This document shows positions 15,990-24,543 of a DNA stretch of 64,000 nt, piece by piece. Under the pieces are notes generated by a model. That model did not search any database. It was not told the DNA's origin and saw only the letters and a list, made by a program, of their open reading frames with translations. A program made the translations under genes and the position numbers. Source of the DNA: Kosakonia cowanii JCM 10956 = DSM 18146 (GTDB lineage: Bacteria > Pseudomonadota > Gammaproteobacteria > Enterobacterales > Enterobacteriaceae); NCBI RefSeq assembly GCF_001975225.1, contig NZ_CP019446.1, positions 1 through 64,000 on the forward strand, written 5' to 3'. Positions within the stretch are counted from its first letter, which is position 1. Each line of letters opens with the position of its first letter.

Positions 15990-17279
15990 CTACAAAGTGA
16001 CAGATAGTCGCCACGCCAGCATCGCCAGAGTGATAAAGAGCACGGGCAGAGTCATGATAATGCCGGTGCGGAAGTAATATCCCCAGGTAATCGTTATATT
16101 TTTCTGGGCAAGCACATGCAGCCAGAGTAGAGTTGCCAGACTGCCAATCGGGGTGATTTTCGGGCCTAAATCGCAGCCAATCACATTGGCATAAATCATT
16201 GCCTCTTTAACGACGCCAGTCGCCGTACTCCCGTCAATCGACAGCGCGCCAATCAGCACAGTCGGCATATTGTTCATCACCGATGAAAGGAACGCAGTCA
16301 GGAAGCCGGTGCCGAACGTTGCTGCCCATAACCCCTTTTCTGCCAGCAGGTTCAGCACGCCAGACAGATACTCCGTGAGCCCTGCGTTGCGAAGGCCATA
16401 GACAACCAGGTACATGCCCAGCGAAAAAATAACGATCTGCCATGGCGCACCGCGCAGGACTTTTCCCGTGTTGATGGCATGACCTCTTTTCGCCACTATA
16501 AACAGCACTGCTGCGCCAGCAGCCGCTATCGCACTGACCGGAATCCCCAGAGGCTCCAGAACAAAGAAACCCACAAGCAGCAATAACAGGACAATCCAGC
16601 CCGCCCTGAACGTTGCCGGATCTTTTATCACACTGGCAGGCTTCTTCAGCAGCGAAACGTCATACGTCGCAGGAATGTCCCTGCGGAAAAAGAGATGCAG
16701 CATGACCAGCGTGGCCGCAATCGCTGCCACATCTACGGGGATCATAACCGAGGCATACTCCGTAAAGCTCAGACCGAAAAAGTCCGCCGAGACGATATTC
16801 ACCAGGTTAGAAACAATGAGCGGCAGGCTGGCCGTATCTGCTATAAATCCTGCGGCCATCACAAAGGCCAGCGTTGTGCCCTTGCTGAATCCCATTGCAA
16901 GCAGCATCGCAATCACAATTGGCGTCAGGATCAGCGCGGCACCGTCATTAGCGAACAAAGCAGCAACAGCGGCACCGAGCAACACTATCCAGGTAAACAA
17001 CAGGCGGCCACGACCGTTACCCCAGCGTGAGACGTGCAGTGCGGCCCACTGGAAGAAGCCGCACTCGTCGAGCAGCAGGCTGATGATTATGACCGCAATA
17101 AATGCCGCTGTCGCGTTCCAGATGATATTCCAGACAACGGGAATATCAGCGATATGGATGACACCGGTTACCAGCGCCAGCACAGCCCCGATACTCGCGC
17201 TCCATCCAATACTCAGGCCTCTGGGCTGCCAGATCACCAGTATCAGCGTCAGTAAAAATATACTACCTGCCAAAAGCAT
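15990..17279 (-). CDS. arsB: Arsenite efflux pump ArsB
   Basis: A 429-residue inner-membrane arsenite/antimonite carrier, the usual length of the family (429). About twelve hydrophobic segments are visible. Family phrases include [52 protein letters not shown] and [16 protein letters not shown] near the C-terminus. It lies 44 bases after arsR and 12 before arsC. No arsA or arsD is present, so ArsB should work as a proton-driven pump alone. Confidence 0.95.
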   Translation of the reverse strand: MLLAGSIFLLTLILVIWQPRGLSIGWSASIGAVLALVTGVIHIADIPVVWNIIWNATAAFIAVIIISLLLDECGFFQWAALHVSRWGNGRGRLLFTWIVLLGAAVAALFANDGAALILTPIVIAMLLAMGFSKGTTLAFVMAAGFIADTASLPLIVSNLVNIVSADFFGLSFTEYASVMIPVDVAAIAATLVMLHLFFRRDIPATYDVSLLKKPASVIKDPATFRAGWIVLLLLLVGFFVLEPLGIPVSAIAAAGAAVLFIVAKRGHAINTGKVLRGAPWQIVIFSLGMYLVVYGLRNAGLTEYLSGVLNLLAEKGLWAATFGTGFLTAFLSSVMNNMPTVLIGALSIDGSTATGVVKEAMIYANVIGCDLGPKITPIGSLATLLWLHVLAQKNITITWGYYFRTGIIMTLPVLFITLAMLAWRLSVTL

Positions 17280-17323
17280 CTCAGACTCCGTTATATATGA
17301 TTACATAAATGTGTTTTTCTTCC

Positions 17324-17644
17324 TCAGCAGGAGGTGCAGGCTGATTTATCCAGCCATTTACGCAAATCCTCCCGCATACACTGCCATGATGTCGTGATTG
17401 TCTCAGCTGCCCATGCCGGTATGTGGGGTGACAGACGATAGTGGATCCATTTGCCTTCACGACGATCCAGTACCAGTCCGGCCTCGCGAAGAATAGCCAT
17501 ATGTCGCGAGATTTTGGGCTGCGATTCGGAAATGGCCGCGCAGATGTCGCAGACGCACAGTTCTCCTGACTCCCGGAGAAGCATGACGATGGCGAGCCGT
17601 GTTTCATCCGACAGGATTTTGAAAAGCTGAGCAGGCTGTAGCAT
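17324..17644 (-). CDS. arsR: Arsenic-responsive repressor ArsR
   Basis: A 106-residue SmtB/ArsR-type winged-helix repressor. The arsenite-binding cysteines are C30, C32 and C35 (ELCVCDIC), at the start of the DNA-binding helix region, as in R773/E. coli ArsR. The recognition helix is SQPKISRHMAILREAG. Two further cysteines end the protein (ACTSC). First gene of the arsRBC operon; a palindrome overlapping its promoter (17671-17690) is the likely operator. It also faces a broken arsH gene on the other strand. Confidence 0.93.
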   Translation of the reverse strand: MLQPAQLFKILSDETRLAIVMLLRESGELCVCDICAAISESQPKISRHMAILREAGLVLDRREGKWIHYRLSPHIPAWAAETITTSWQCMREDLRKWLDKSACTSC

Positions 17645-17665
17645 TTTTCACTCCGTTCCCTTCAG

Positions 17666-17695
17666 ATTATACATATGGTAAATCATATGTGTTAA
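17666..17695 (-). promoter_or_regulatory. ars promoter with ArsR operator
   Basis: On the minus strand TTAACA (17695-17690) and TATAAT (17671-17666) are spaced by 18 bases. The spacer is filled by the palindrome ACATATG-GTAAAT-CATATGT (17671-17690), so a bound ArsR dimer would cover the promoter. The TATAAT is 21 bases before the arsR ATG. Confidence 0.75.
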
Positions 17696-17729
17696 TTTTG
17701 AAATTATCTGCTCTCTCCGGAGGAGAAAA

Positions 17730-18182
17730 ATGGAACCATTTCCTGCCCGGAATGATGTGATAACCACATCGCTGAACGCCTTCACATGCAGGAGTCGCCA
17801 CGGATTCTGATCCTGTCTGGCTCAGTAAGAGAGCGTTCCTGCAGCCACTTTGCCGCGAAAGATGCTGGTCGCCTGCTGACGGCGATGGGCGCGGAGGTAA
17901 AACTCTTTAACCCCTCCGGTTTACCCATGCCGGATGATGCGCCGGACACGCATCCTGAAGTCACCAAGCTGCCCGGTCTGGTCAGATGGTGTGACGGGAT
18001 GGAGTTCTCCGGAACGGCACGGGGTTATGGCGCAGATTAACTGGATACCCTTGAGTGAAGGGGCAGTTCGTCCTTCGCAGGGCAAAACACTTGCGGTAAT
18101 GAAGGTCTGCGGCGGTTCAAAGTCCTTAAATGCAGTGAACTGTATGCGCGTTCCGGGCGCACCGGTCAACTGGGATCAATAA
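17730..18182 (+). pseudogene. arsH: Broken arsH (NADPH flavoprotein)
   Basis: ArsH is an NADPH-dependent flavin reductase that oxidises trivalent organoarsenicals. Recognisable pieces are RILILSGSVRERSCSHFA (normally LLYGSLRERS, the phosphate-binding loop), [31 protein letters not shown] and [10 protein letters not shown]. They are in different frames: one change lies between the ATG at 17730 (good GGAG site) and 17786, another near 17995. A few codons are missing before QINWIP and the last part of the protein is gone. The gene faces arsR, the usual arrangement in ars islands. It should be inactive. Confidence 0.85.
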
Positions 18183-18203
18183 AAAAGGCCGTCTAAGCGA
18201 CCT
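18181..18203 (-). terminator. Intrinsic terminator of the 57-codon gene
   Basis: On the minus strand AGGTCG pairs with CGGCCT around a short loop and is followed by six T. It lies just after the stop of the gene at 18211-18384. Confidence 0.7.
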
Positions 18204-18210
18204 GTTTGTT

Positions 18211-18384
18211 CTACATAAGTTTTATTTTTACTTTATACCCCTCAAGACCGGACATGGTCTCACTCGGGATAAACTCGATCTCAGCAACTTCCTTGCCTGT
18301 TTTTTTCCGTAGCTCAGTGATTTTTTTAGTAATAAGAGCAGAAATTTCTTGCTCAGCTTTACGCTCCAGTTCTTCAGGTTTCAT
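18211..18384 (-). CDS. Small hypothetical protein (57 aa)
   Basis: A 57-residue lysine/glutamate-rich protein, starting MKPEELERKAEQEISALITK and ending GYKVKIKLM. GGAG is six bases before the ATG and an intrinsic terminator follows the stop, so the unit looks complete and expressed. The first half is likely a charged helix and the second half beta strands. I do not recognise the family. It is not in an operon with arsenic genes. Confidence 0.65.
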   Translation of the reverse strand: MKPEELERKAEQEISALITKKITELRKKTGKEVAEIEFIPSETMSGLEGYKVKIKLM

Positions 18385-18850
18385 ATATACTCCTTTTTCA
18401 CACCCAACCTTTTATAAATCATAGGTTATCTTCCATGAGTGCGCTCAGGAATAATCCCTCACGCCACTGGTAAATCGGGAGTTGGTTGAAATGCGCACAC
18501 TGCCGATGCCGTCGCCTCGTTCGCAGGACATCTGGTGTCAAGCCGGAACAGAGGCTTGCCCGATTTTTTCCTGGCATTACAGACACACAGTGAATGCCTG
18601 TTGTAATGCCGTAATAGTCTTTCCTCTGCCGTTAATAAAAATTTTTGAATTAATCTTCCGCTTACGCTTGTTTTAAATGGTTTGTAGACCATACTTAGCA
18701 GAATGGTGCGCAACCCGACCCAGGGAATGGCTTATGGATGAGCCACACCTTCAGAGAGAATTGAGGGAACTAAAAACAAGAACCAATGCTGTACCTCAAG
18801 TTTGCCTTCGTTCAGAAGGCTTTTTTATTTGAGAAAATAGCTAGCTCGAG
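18385..18850. other. Gene-poor stretch
   Basis: No convincing gene. Open frames on both strands around 18459-18713 are low-complexity or cysteine-rich chance frames without a binding site. A 32-codon plus frame from 18734 ends inside a terminator hairpin and could be a transcript of unknown kind. Confidence 0.4.
18804..18826 (+). terminator. Intrinsic terminator
   Basis: GCCTTC and GAAGGC pair around a five-base loop, followed by six T (18821-18826). No clear gene lies upstream on the plus strand, so it may end a small RNA or a read-through transcript from the arsH remnant. Confidence 0.65.
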
Positions 18851-19081
18851 CTATTTCAACAGTTTGTTTGCAGCTTCGACGATTTCATTTGATGTAATTT
18901 CTCTGTCTGCAGCTACACAAAACTCAATATGATCGCCAGTCAACGAATGAACTCCCGCATATCTGATCTTAAGATGAGTTTCCTCACCATTCGGGTATTC
19001 ACGGAGTATTGTCGTAGTGCCATCTTCAACCCTGACAACCACTACTTGCTGCCGATTGAAGAACACCATAACATTTTTCAT
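18851..19081 (-). CDS. Hypothetical protein (76 aa)
   Basis: A 76-residue protein of unknown family. The start is set at MKNVMVFFN because AGGG lies seven bases before it; an ATG two codons upstream has no site. The sequence is rich in beta-strand patterns (QQVVVVRVEDGTTTILREY, HLKIRYAGVHS) with a C-terminal helix (NEIVEAANKLLK). No signal peptide. The gene is a single unit between two gene-poor stretches. Confidence 0.55.
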   Translation of the reverse strand: MKNVMVFFNRQQVVVVRVEDGTTTILREYPNGEETHLKIRYAGVHSLTGDHIEFCVAADREITSNEIVEAANKLLK

Positions 19082-19682
19082 AGGCATCCCTGAAGTTGAG
19101 AAAAGGCCACAATGGGTGGCTTTTGATTAGTATAAGCCAGAAGTCAGAATATTGATTCGCAGGAGCCCCCCGGGCGATTCATATTTTCTGATCCGCCAAT
19201 AACCGCTACCTTTCTGGTGTAGGTAAGGCGGCGGTGAATTGAGTCTATAGAGTTTTAATGTTTTCACATGATAAAGGGCAAGATGATAGTGGTTATGCTG
19301 CAACTGTTGATTTGCATCTGCGATTAAATTGTTTCGGCAGTTTTAACCACTGCTAGTGGTGCATGTTTTCCCCTCAAACCTGCGCCCACAAATAATGCAG
19401 TGCAGGCTTAGTAACGTCAACTTCTGGCACAAAAGATCCTTAATCAGAAACATACGCACGATACTTTAAGAATCATCACCATCCCGACAGAGCCTTAATG
19501 AAAGACGTGGCCGTGCTGTTTAAAATTCTGGCAGGCTGGTCTCACTCTGTTACACTCAGGGCAGATATGATTTCACATTTTCAGCCAGGTCGTGCTGCAA
19601 CTGAAAATCAGACACAGACTATGACCGCTCAAAAGCAATACTGCTTGTCCGCCGCGACGGACTTTTACCGCCAGGCAACAGG
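19082..19682. other. Gene-poor stretch with hairpins and a repeat remnant
   Basis: No gene supported. An imperfect hairpin (CCGC-TACCT ... AGGTA-GGCGG) lies near 19204-19232. A degenerate copy of the dispersed repeat is at 19417-19440. The open frame from 19498 on the plus strand overlaps the next gene and has no recognisable content. Confidence 0.4.
19417..19440. repeat. Dispersed hairpin repeat, copy 3 (degenerate half)
   Basis: Only the left part remains: CGTCAACTTCTGGCACAAAA. The pairing arms have decayed, so it should not fold like the other copies. Confidence 0.45.
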
Positions 19683-19967
19683 ATGGTTGATATGTTCAGG
19701 AGTGAAAAAGAAATCAATATCGTTATTGGCGAAGCCATATTAACACTGCTTGAGGGCGATGATGACGTCAGCGCGCGCACCCTGGCCCGACAACTGAAAC
19801 AGATGCTTGAGGTGGAGACAGAGGCTGCCCGTCGTGAAGTTATTAAAGAAGCAATCCGGCAGGCCATCAGACTTCTCGCCATAGCCCTTTGTTCCGGTAA
19901 TTGTGGTGCTGAAATAAAACCGTTATCGCGCGAATTTCCTTGCCAGCAGAGTGACGGTCACTGGTAG
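19683..19967 (+). CDS. YmgB/AriR-like small regulatory protein
   Basis: The first about 65 residues show the helical pattern of the YmgB/AriR/YcgZ family (phrases IVIGEAILTLLEGD, SARTLARQLKQML and REVIKEAIRQ). Those E. coli proteins act as connectors of the RcsC phosphorelay and affect biofilm, acid resistance and colanic acid. The last about 28 residues do not fit the family and may come from a frameshift. Starts at 19683 or 19692 are both possible; neither has a strong site. Related genes are at 20013, 24544 and 35179. The family call is by pattern only. Confidence 0.55.
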   Translation: MVDMFRSEKEINIVIGEAILTLLEGDDDVSARTLARQLKQMLEVETEAARREVIKEAIRQAIRLLAIALCSGNCGAEIKPLSREFPCQQSDGHW

Positions 19968-20012
19968 TTTTCCTGCATCTTTACTACACCGGGTACGTTC
20001 TGCCTCACTAAG

Positions 20013-20213
20013 TCAATGTATCCGGTCACTCAGCATCTGAATTGCCCTTATACTATTTTCCCGCACACGCGGGTCAGCGGTGCTTTTGCTGAGAAACTCC
20101 AGTGCATTTATCAGATCATCCTTCCGTGCTATGCCTTTCTGGCTGAGTAGCTTGCGGGCAATGCTACCAATGAGTTCCAGTATTTTTTCATTATCATCCT
20201 CGCCCGAATCCAT
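20013..20213 (-). CDS. YmgB/AriR-like small regulatory protein
   Basis: A 66-residue, mostly helical acidic protein with the family layout: an N-terminal helix (ILELIGSIARKLLSQKG), a charged turn (IARKDDLINALEFL) and a C-terminal helix (VRENSIRAIQMLSD). This is the best match to the YmgB/AriR pattern among the four related genes in the window. GGAG lies five bases before the ATG. It converges with the related gene at 19683, only 45 bases away. Function by family: modulation of envelope or biofilm signalling, unproven here. Confidence 0.65.
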   Translation of the reverse strand: MDSGEDDNEKILELIGSIARKLLSQKGIARKDDLINALEFLSKSTADPRVRENSIRAIQMLSDRIH

Positions 20214-20548
20214 AAATTCTCCGCTAAACGAACCAGCTATAAATATAGCATTATGTTACGTGGGCGAAGGTAACTGTGTCCGTATCGAGAAGCTCGATAA
20301 CCTCATAAAGCCCGAGGATCAAAGGGGGCAAGTTTCTGAAAGATGCGCAAACCTATGGTCTGTTCGCAGTGTATTATTACATTCAAGTGTTAGCAACGTC
20401 CGCTTCTGGCACAAAACGGACGTTGTGCAGGCCAATGTTCGATATGAGCGAAAAGCAGAGATTGGGAGTTTTTCTCTATTTGATAGAGTTGTCATGCAGT
20501 CGCGTATTGATCAAAAGTAAGCAGGCCAATCCACGACTTTAACTATGC
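20214..20548. other. Non-coding stretch with dispersed repeat
   Basis: No gene seen. It holds dispersed repeat copy 4 (20391-20460). Confidence 0.4.
20391..20460. repeat. Dispersed hairpin repeat, copy 4
   Basis: Full-length unit: ACGTCCGCTTCTGGCACAAA then ACGGACGT pairs as the left hairpin, and ATGAGCGAAAAGCAGA is the right part with decayed pairing. Confidence 0.6.
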
Positions 20549-21046
20549 CTAATTATCTAATAAAGGCTTACGTATATCCTGACCAGGCTCCGGGTTCAGC
20601 CTGTCGGCAGGTATTTTACATACTAGCTGAGCTAACATGCCGATAATTGATTTGGGCGGAAAACTCTCCCATTGGCCAATATCAGGTTTTGCGTAAATGA
20701 TATCGCCTTCGGCATAAGGTTTAGTAAACAGAGTCCATCCCATAACGGAACGTTGATTTTTATCACAGTTAATGACATTGATCATTCTAGAACTATTTAC
20801 GTAAACAGGAGGCTGCGAACTGATACGCTTCGTTTCTTTATAATTATTGATCGTATAAAATCTACGCAAATGACTGTTGCCTTGATACATTGAAACCATC
20901 CGCAGATCCGCATAGTTAATAGCATGGTCATCTGACAGTAATTTAATCAAGCCTGCAGGTTTTTTTGCCGGTGTATCAGGTGATGTCGTATTTTTTAAAG
21001 CACATCCTGTGAGTAAAAAAAACATAAGCCACAATGGAAATTTCAT
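20549..21046 (-). CDS. Lipoprotein resembling surface-adhesin protein E
   Basis: A 165-residue lipoprotein precursor with lipobox LLTGCA. The pattern in the mature part (VINCDKNQRSVMGWTLFT, then YAEGDIIY, then FPPKSIIGMLAQLVCK with a cysteine pair) resembles the surface-adhesin protein E family, where two cysteines form a disulphide. It begins one base after the stop of the secreted-protein gene upstream, so the two form an operon. It might be an outer-membrane-associated partner of that protein. The family match is tentative. Confidence 0.6.
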   Translation of the reverse strand: MKFPLWLMFFLLTGCALKNTTSPDTPAKKPAGLIKLLSDDHAINYADLRMVSMYQGNSHLRRFYTINNYKETKRISSQPPVYVNSSRMINVINCDKNQRSVMGWTLFTKPYAEGDIIYAKPDIGQWESFPPKSIIGMLAQLVCKIPADRLNPEPGQDIRKPLLDN

Positions 21047-21047
21047 A

Positions 21048-21665
21048 TTAATTTTTCCCCTTTAAATCAGGCCTGAATTCTGCAAGCATATCAGGCGTGA
21101 CATATCCCTGAATCGAGCAAAGCAATAACGAACCATTCTTATCTTTGCTTAGCATCAAAAGTTTTTCAGTGCTTTCTTTGGCCGGGGCAATACCACTTAC
21201 GGCTTGATCATTGATTTTCCAGCCACTGTCAGGTCCTTCTTTTATCATTGCCTGAGTGATAGCCTCATCGCCTGCTTTCACCCACTTCAGATGGTTGAGT
21301 GCGTTCATCACTTCCTGAGGCGAATTTTGCAAAATCATGCCCCAGTAATAAAATTTTCCGTCATTGATCTCTTCGAGATCGCTGGTTTGAAGATAATAGC
21401 CTGAAATTGTCAGATTTAGTTCTTCTAAAGGCTGGGTGAACCATATTCTGTCATTAGCATTAGCCGGGCTTTTGAACCATGCCAGATGATGTTCGCCTAT
21501 TGTGAGAGGAGCCAAAACGTTAAGTTTATTTTTCTGATGATAGATTTCCTGGAAAAAACTCGCGTCGCAACGTGAAAGACTTTCCGTCAATGTGCTGGCC
21601 TGAGCAGAAGCTACTGCGCATGCCATGCTCAGCATCATGCTGGTTGTGTATACAAGTTTACTCAC
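21048..21665 (-). CDS. Secreted protein of unknown function
   Basis: A 205-residue protein with a cleavable signal peptide (processing near AQAS-TLTES). Mature protein has cysteines near both ends (LSRCDASFF and LLLCSIQGY) that may pair, and a mixed alpha/beta pattern. No family recognised. It is followed by the adhesin-E-like lipoprotein gene with one base between them, so they are likely co-expressed and may act together in the periplasm or at the surface. Confidence 0.55.
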   Translation of the reverse strand: MSKLVYTTSMMLSMACAVASAQASTLTESLSRCDASFFQEIYHQKNKLNVLAPLTIGEHHLAWFKSPANANDRIWFTQPLEELNLTISGYYLQTSDLEEINDGKFYYWGMILQNSPQEVMNALNHLKWVKAGDEAITQAMIKEGPDSGWKINDQAVSGIAPAKESTEKLLMLSKDKNGSLLLCSIQGYVTPDMLAEFRPDLKGKN

Positions 21666-21828
21666 GTTATATCCTTATCTAGAAAAAAATTAATATCGGC
21701 ATGCGCTGACGAAACTTCACGGTTTTCCACTAAATTTTCTTTCATGTCGATTAGGTGAGTGCAATAACAGTGAGTCTGGATCGCCATTGTCAGGCCGGGC
21801 TATCTATGATGGTACGCATAAAGCTCTG

Positions 21829-21866
21829 TCAGTAATGTCCGCTTCTGGCACTAAGCGGACGTTTCA
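21829..21866. repeat. Dispersed hairpin repeat, copy 5
   Basis: The left hairpin is well preserved: ATGTCCGC pairs with GCGGACGT around TTCTGGCACTAA. The right part with GAGCGAAAAGC is missing. Confidence 0.6.
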
Positions 21867-21960
21867 TAACGCATAGAGGCAGACCTGTCAGGCAGCTTAC
21901 TTCTCGGGATTGAGCATTTGCATTGTTTTGAACAACACATCGCAGTGACAAATTCAATAC

Positions 21961-22473
21961 CTATCGTTCCAGATAAATGAGTGCGAGTTGCAGATGGTGC
22001 TCTATAAAGTTTGTTTTGAATGCGCTATAACGATATGCATCGTTCTTATATAGCAATACTGCTGCACGCTTAATCTCAGCGTAAGCCATTGCAATATTTC
22101 TGTTTTTCCTCAGATAATCACGGAAAGCAAGATGCCTTAGTATCTGTATATCTCCGACTGAAAACGCATGTACTTGATGGCTACGCTGATCATCGCCCTT
22201 AATGAAGTACCGACGCCCTGAAATACCGTTTTCACCGCGAGCAATGTATCCGGCGTTAACCATTGCAGGGATGTATTTATCCAATTCGTTGATATCGTGA
22301 ACTTCCAGAAGGATATCAATCACGGGTTTTGCTGAGAGGCCAGGTACTGACGTACTACCAATGTGATGAATATTTTTAGCCACGTCACCCAACAGCGTCT
22401 TTATGAGAAAACTTTCAGCGTTGAACATCTCAGGCCATTTTTCATCGTATGGCACTACAGCTATTTCCCGCAT
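21961..22473 (-). CDS. GrpB (UPF0157) family nucleotidyltransferase-like protein
   Basis: A 170-residue protein of the GrpB/UPF0157 family, which has a nucleotidyltransferase-like fold. The family core HIGSTSVPGLSAKPVIDILL is intact, with the GS motif and the aspartate of VIDI; the second acidic/histidine region SHQVHAF follows. N-terminal VVPYDEKWPEMF is also typical. Substrate is not known. It is preceded 58 bases upstream by an XRE regulator gene on the same strand and may share its promoter. Confidence 0.85.
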   Translation of the reverse strand: MREIAVVPYDEKWPEMFNAESFLIKTLLGDVAKNIHHIGSTSVPGLSAKPVIDILLEVHDINELDKYIPAMVNAGYIARGENGISGRRYFIKGDDQRSHQVHAFSVGDIQILRHLAFRDYLRKNRNIAMAYAEIKRAAVLLYKNDAYRYSAFKTNFIEHHLQLALIYLER

Positions 22474-22531
22474 AAATACCTCCTTCTGTTCCCAGAGGCT
22501 CTTAACATAACATCTCTGTTGCGAATCGCGT

Positions 22532-22999
22532 TTACCGCCGCAGCATTTGCCGCAGCCGCTTCTGTTGCCAGCGGCTGATCAGCCCGCGAAAAACAAACGT
22601 CCTTATGCCACGAATAACCAGCAGTGAAAACCAGCCCCCCGCTACCCACAATGACCATACGCTGGCCGGGGCCGTAAAGTGGTTAATAACAAGCAGCAAC
22701 GTACAAACAACGATAGCTGTAATAGCTGACCGGTAAAAACGGCCTTCCGCAGCAACGTTGCTCTTCGCTTCGGCAATTCTCTGGTCGAGCGCGTCATCGA
22801 TAGGCGCATTAGAACCAGAAAGATCCGCAACGCTCACCTCAAATACAGCTGCCAGGGCGCTCAGTGTTTCCAGACTGGGCTGATCGCCATTCTCGATACG
22901 CTGCACCGTGCGCACACTCAGTCCGGACAGTTCGGCAAGCTGCTCCTGGGACCAGGCTCGCGCAAGACGCAGCGACTTAAATTTATTGGTATTACTCAT
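22532..22999 (-). CDS. XRE-family regulator with two membrane helices
   Basis: A 155-residue protein with an N-terminal helix-turn-helix (RLARAWSQEQLAELSGLSVRTVQRIENG, residues about 10-40) followed by a linker and two hydrophobic segments (about 92-110 and 116-134) that fit a 2TM domain. This is a membrane-anchored transcriptional regulator type found in many enterics, in which the HTH acts near the membrane. The basic tail ends RRLRQMLRR-like. Likely autoregulated or acting on the GrpB gene after it. Confidence 0.75.
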   Translation of the reverse strand: MSNTNKFKSLRLARAWSQEQLAELSGLSVRTVQRIENGDQPSLETLSALAAVFEVSVADLSGSNAPIDDALDQRIAEAKSNVAAEGRFYRSAITAIVVCTLLLVINHFTAPASVWSLWVAGGWFSLLVIRGIRTFVFRGLISRWQQKRLRQMLRR

Positions 23000-23419
23000 A
23001 TTATGTCTCCGAATGGATGGTGGTCAGCGCATAGTGTTGCCTAGACAATCCTGCACGACCACGATCATAACCCGACAGCAACCTGACAACGGTCTGACAC
23101 GCCGCTTTGAGATTTCTAAATCTCTAACTTCAGGAGCATATACGGTCGGATTTAACATACAAGTTCTTATGCTACTTCTGCTTCTGGCACTGAGGTGAAG
23201 GTCCGCATTGAGCGAAAAGCGGACATTGCAGATCAGCGAAAATAGTTTTTAAGATACGTGCGCTGGTCAGTGCTCAAGCAAATCCGTTGTTCATTAGTGT
23301 TTACAGACAAAAAAATGAGCCTGCCGGACCGGACAGAGAGACGTTACTCCCGGCCAGGCAATAGATTTCAGAACCACCTGAATGTCATAGCCAGAAAGAG
23401 AAACAGCATGTGAGAACAG
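23000..23419. other. Non-coding stretch with dispersed repeat
   Basis: No gene seen apart from repeat copy 6. Weak direct and inverted repeats near 23083-23102 may belong to the regulator promoter. Confidence 0.4.
23166..23232. repeat. Dispersed hairpin repeat, copy 6
   Basis: TTCTGCTTCTGGCACTGAGG then GTCCGCATTGAGCGAAAAGC and GGACAT. The right hairpin (GTCCGC/GCGGAC) is perfect; the left one has lost its second arm. Confidence 0.6.
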
Positions 23420-24331
23420 TCATTCGTATAATGACCCCCCGTCTTTCGGGCGGGTTTTAAACCGACGATGCATCCACAGATATTGCTCAGGAGCACGCAG
23501 GATTTCACTTTCGATTATCTTGTTTATATACGTGGCTGCAGCGATTTCATCCCCCTCAGGATAGTCTGATAACACACTGCTGATATACATGTTGTATCCT
23601 TTTTTGTCGTTCCGTCGAATCAAGCAAAGAGTGATTAGATCAACACCGGCAAGTTTTGACAGCACATATGTTCCGTTTGTCGTCGCTGCTTTTTTTACCG
23701 AAAAAAACGGTGCGAAAACACTTCCTTTAGAACCATAATCCTGATCAGGTGCAAACCATACCGCCTCACCTGCCCTGAGTGCATGAACAAAACCGGATAA
23801 ATTACGTCGGTTTATCATAGCTTTATTCGACCGCATACGCCCTTTAGTCTGGATCCATTCCATCAGAGCATTATTGTGTGGGCGATACGTAGCCATCATA
23901 GGATGACATAACCCCATAGCCCTTCCGCACAATTCAAGAGACATGAAATGAACTCCAACAACCATTACGCCTCGTGTTGTATTGGTCAGGTTTTCTATTC
24001 CTTCTACATCAAACCATTTTTTGATTCTGGCATCACTCCAGAACCAGGCCATGCCTGTTTCCATCAGCCCCATCCCGAGAGAAACGAAGTTTTTAGTGAC
24101 CATCTGGCTTCGGGCAAATGGTGTCATTTCTGGAAAGCAGAGTTCAATATTTCTGACCGCAATACTTTCCCGGCGTTTCATAAAGGGCCTGGATAATTTT
24201 CCAAGTCCAGTGCCAAGAATATGTAACACAGGATAAGGAAGCTGAACGATAAGCCAGAGCAGGACCAGGCCAGTCCAGATAAGCCAGTAGCGGGGATAGA
24301 GAAATTTCTTGGTGAAGGGTTGCAGCATGGA
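23420..24331 (-). CDS. LpxL/LpxP-like lipid A acyltransferase
   Basis: A 303-residue inner-membrane acyltransferase that adds a secondary acyl chain to Kdo2-lipid IV-A. The start is at MLQPFTKKFLYPRYW, eight bases after AAGGG; a longer frame is rejected. One N-terminal membrane helix is followed by the HX4E catalytic motif (H127 and E132 in GVHFMSLELCG), the RNIELCFPEM segment, and YLWMHRRFKTRP at the end, all close to LpxL/LpxP. Plasmid copies could change lipid A acylation, for instance at low temperature as LpxP does, but which acyl chain is used cannot be seen. Confidence 0.88.
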   Translation of the reverse strand, partial: SMLQPFTKKFLYPRYWLIWTGLVLLWLIVQLPYPVLHILGTGLGKLSRPFMKRRESIAVRNIELCFPEMTPFARSQMVTKNFVSLGMGLMETGMAWFWSDARIKKWFDVEGIENLTNTTRGVMVVGVHFMSLELCGRAMGLCHPMMATYRPHNNALMEWIQTKGRMRSNKAMINRRNLSGFVHALRAGEAVWFAPDQDYGSKGSVFAPFFSVKKAATTNGTYVLSKLAGVDLITLCLIRRNDKKGYNMYISSVLSDYPEGDEIAAATYINKIIESEILRAPEQYLWMHRRFKTRPKDGGSLYE

Positions 24332-24543
24332 TTCCCTTAAAGCAAATGAAAATTCTACGCATAAGGAAAAAATCATGAAACATTTTATCTTTAGCGTGAC
24401 ATAGTGTTTAGACAACTCTGCAGGAGTAAATTCAGAAAAATAACTGCTTTGAGTTTTAAATATATTTTTTGAATCATTGCATCAGACATTAAAAATCAAA
24501 TGGTATGACTTATGATACAATACCCTTCCATGAGAAATTTATA

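Noticed and set aside
17281..17607. A 108-codon minus-strand frame overlapping arsR
   Set aside because: It is another frame of arsR with its clear ArsR motifs in the neighbouring frame.
18459..18713. Minus-strand 84-codon and plus-strand 64-codon frames
   Set aside because: No binding site, no family content, and both cover the same stretch. Coding cannot be supported.
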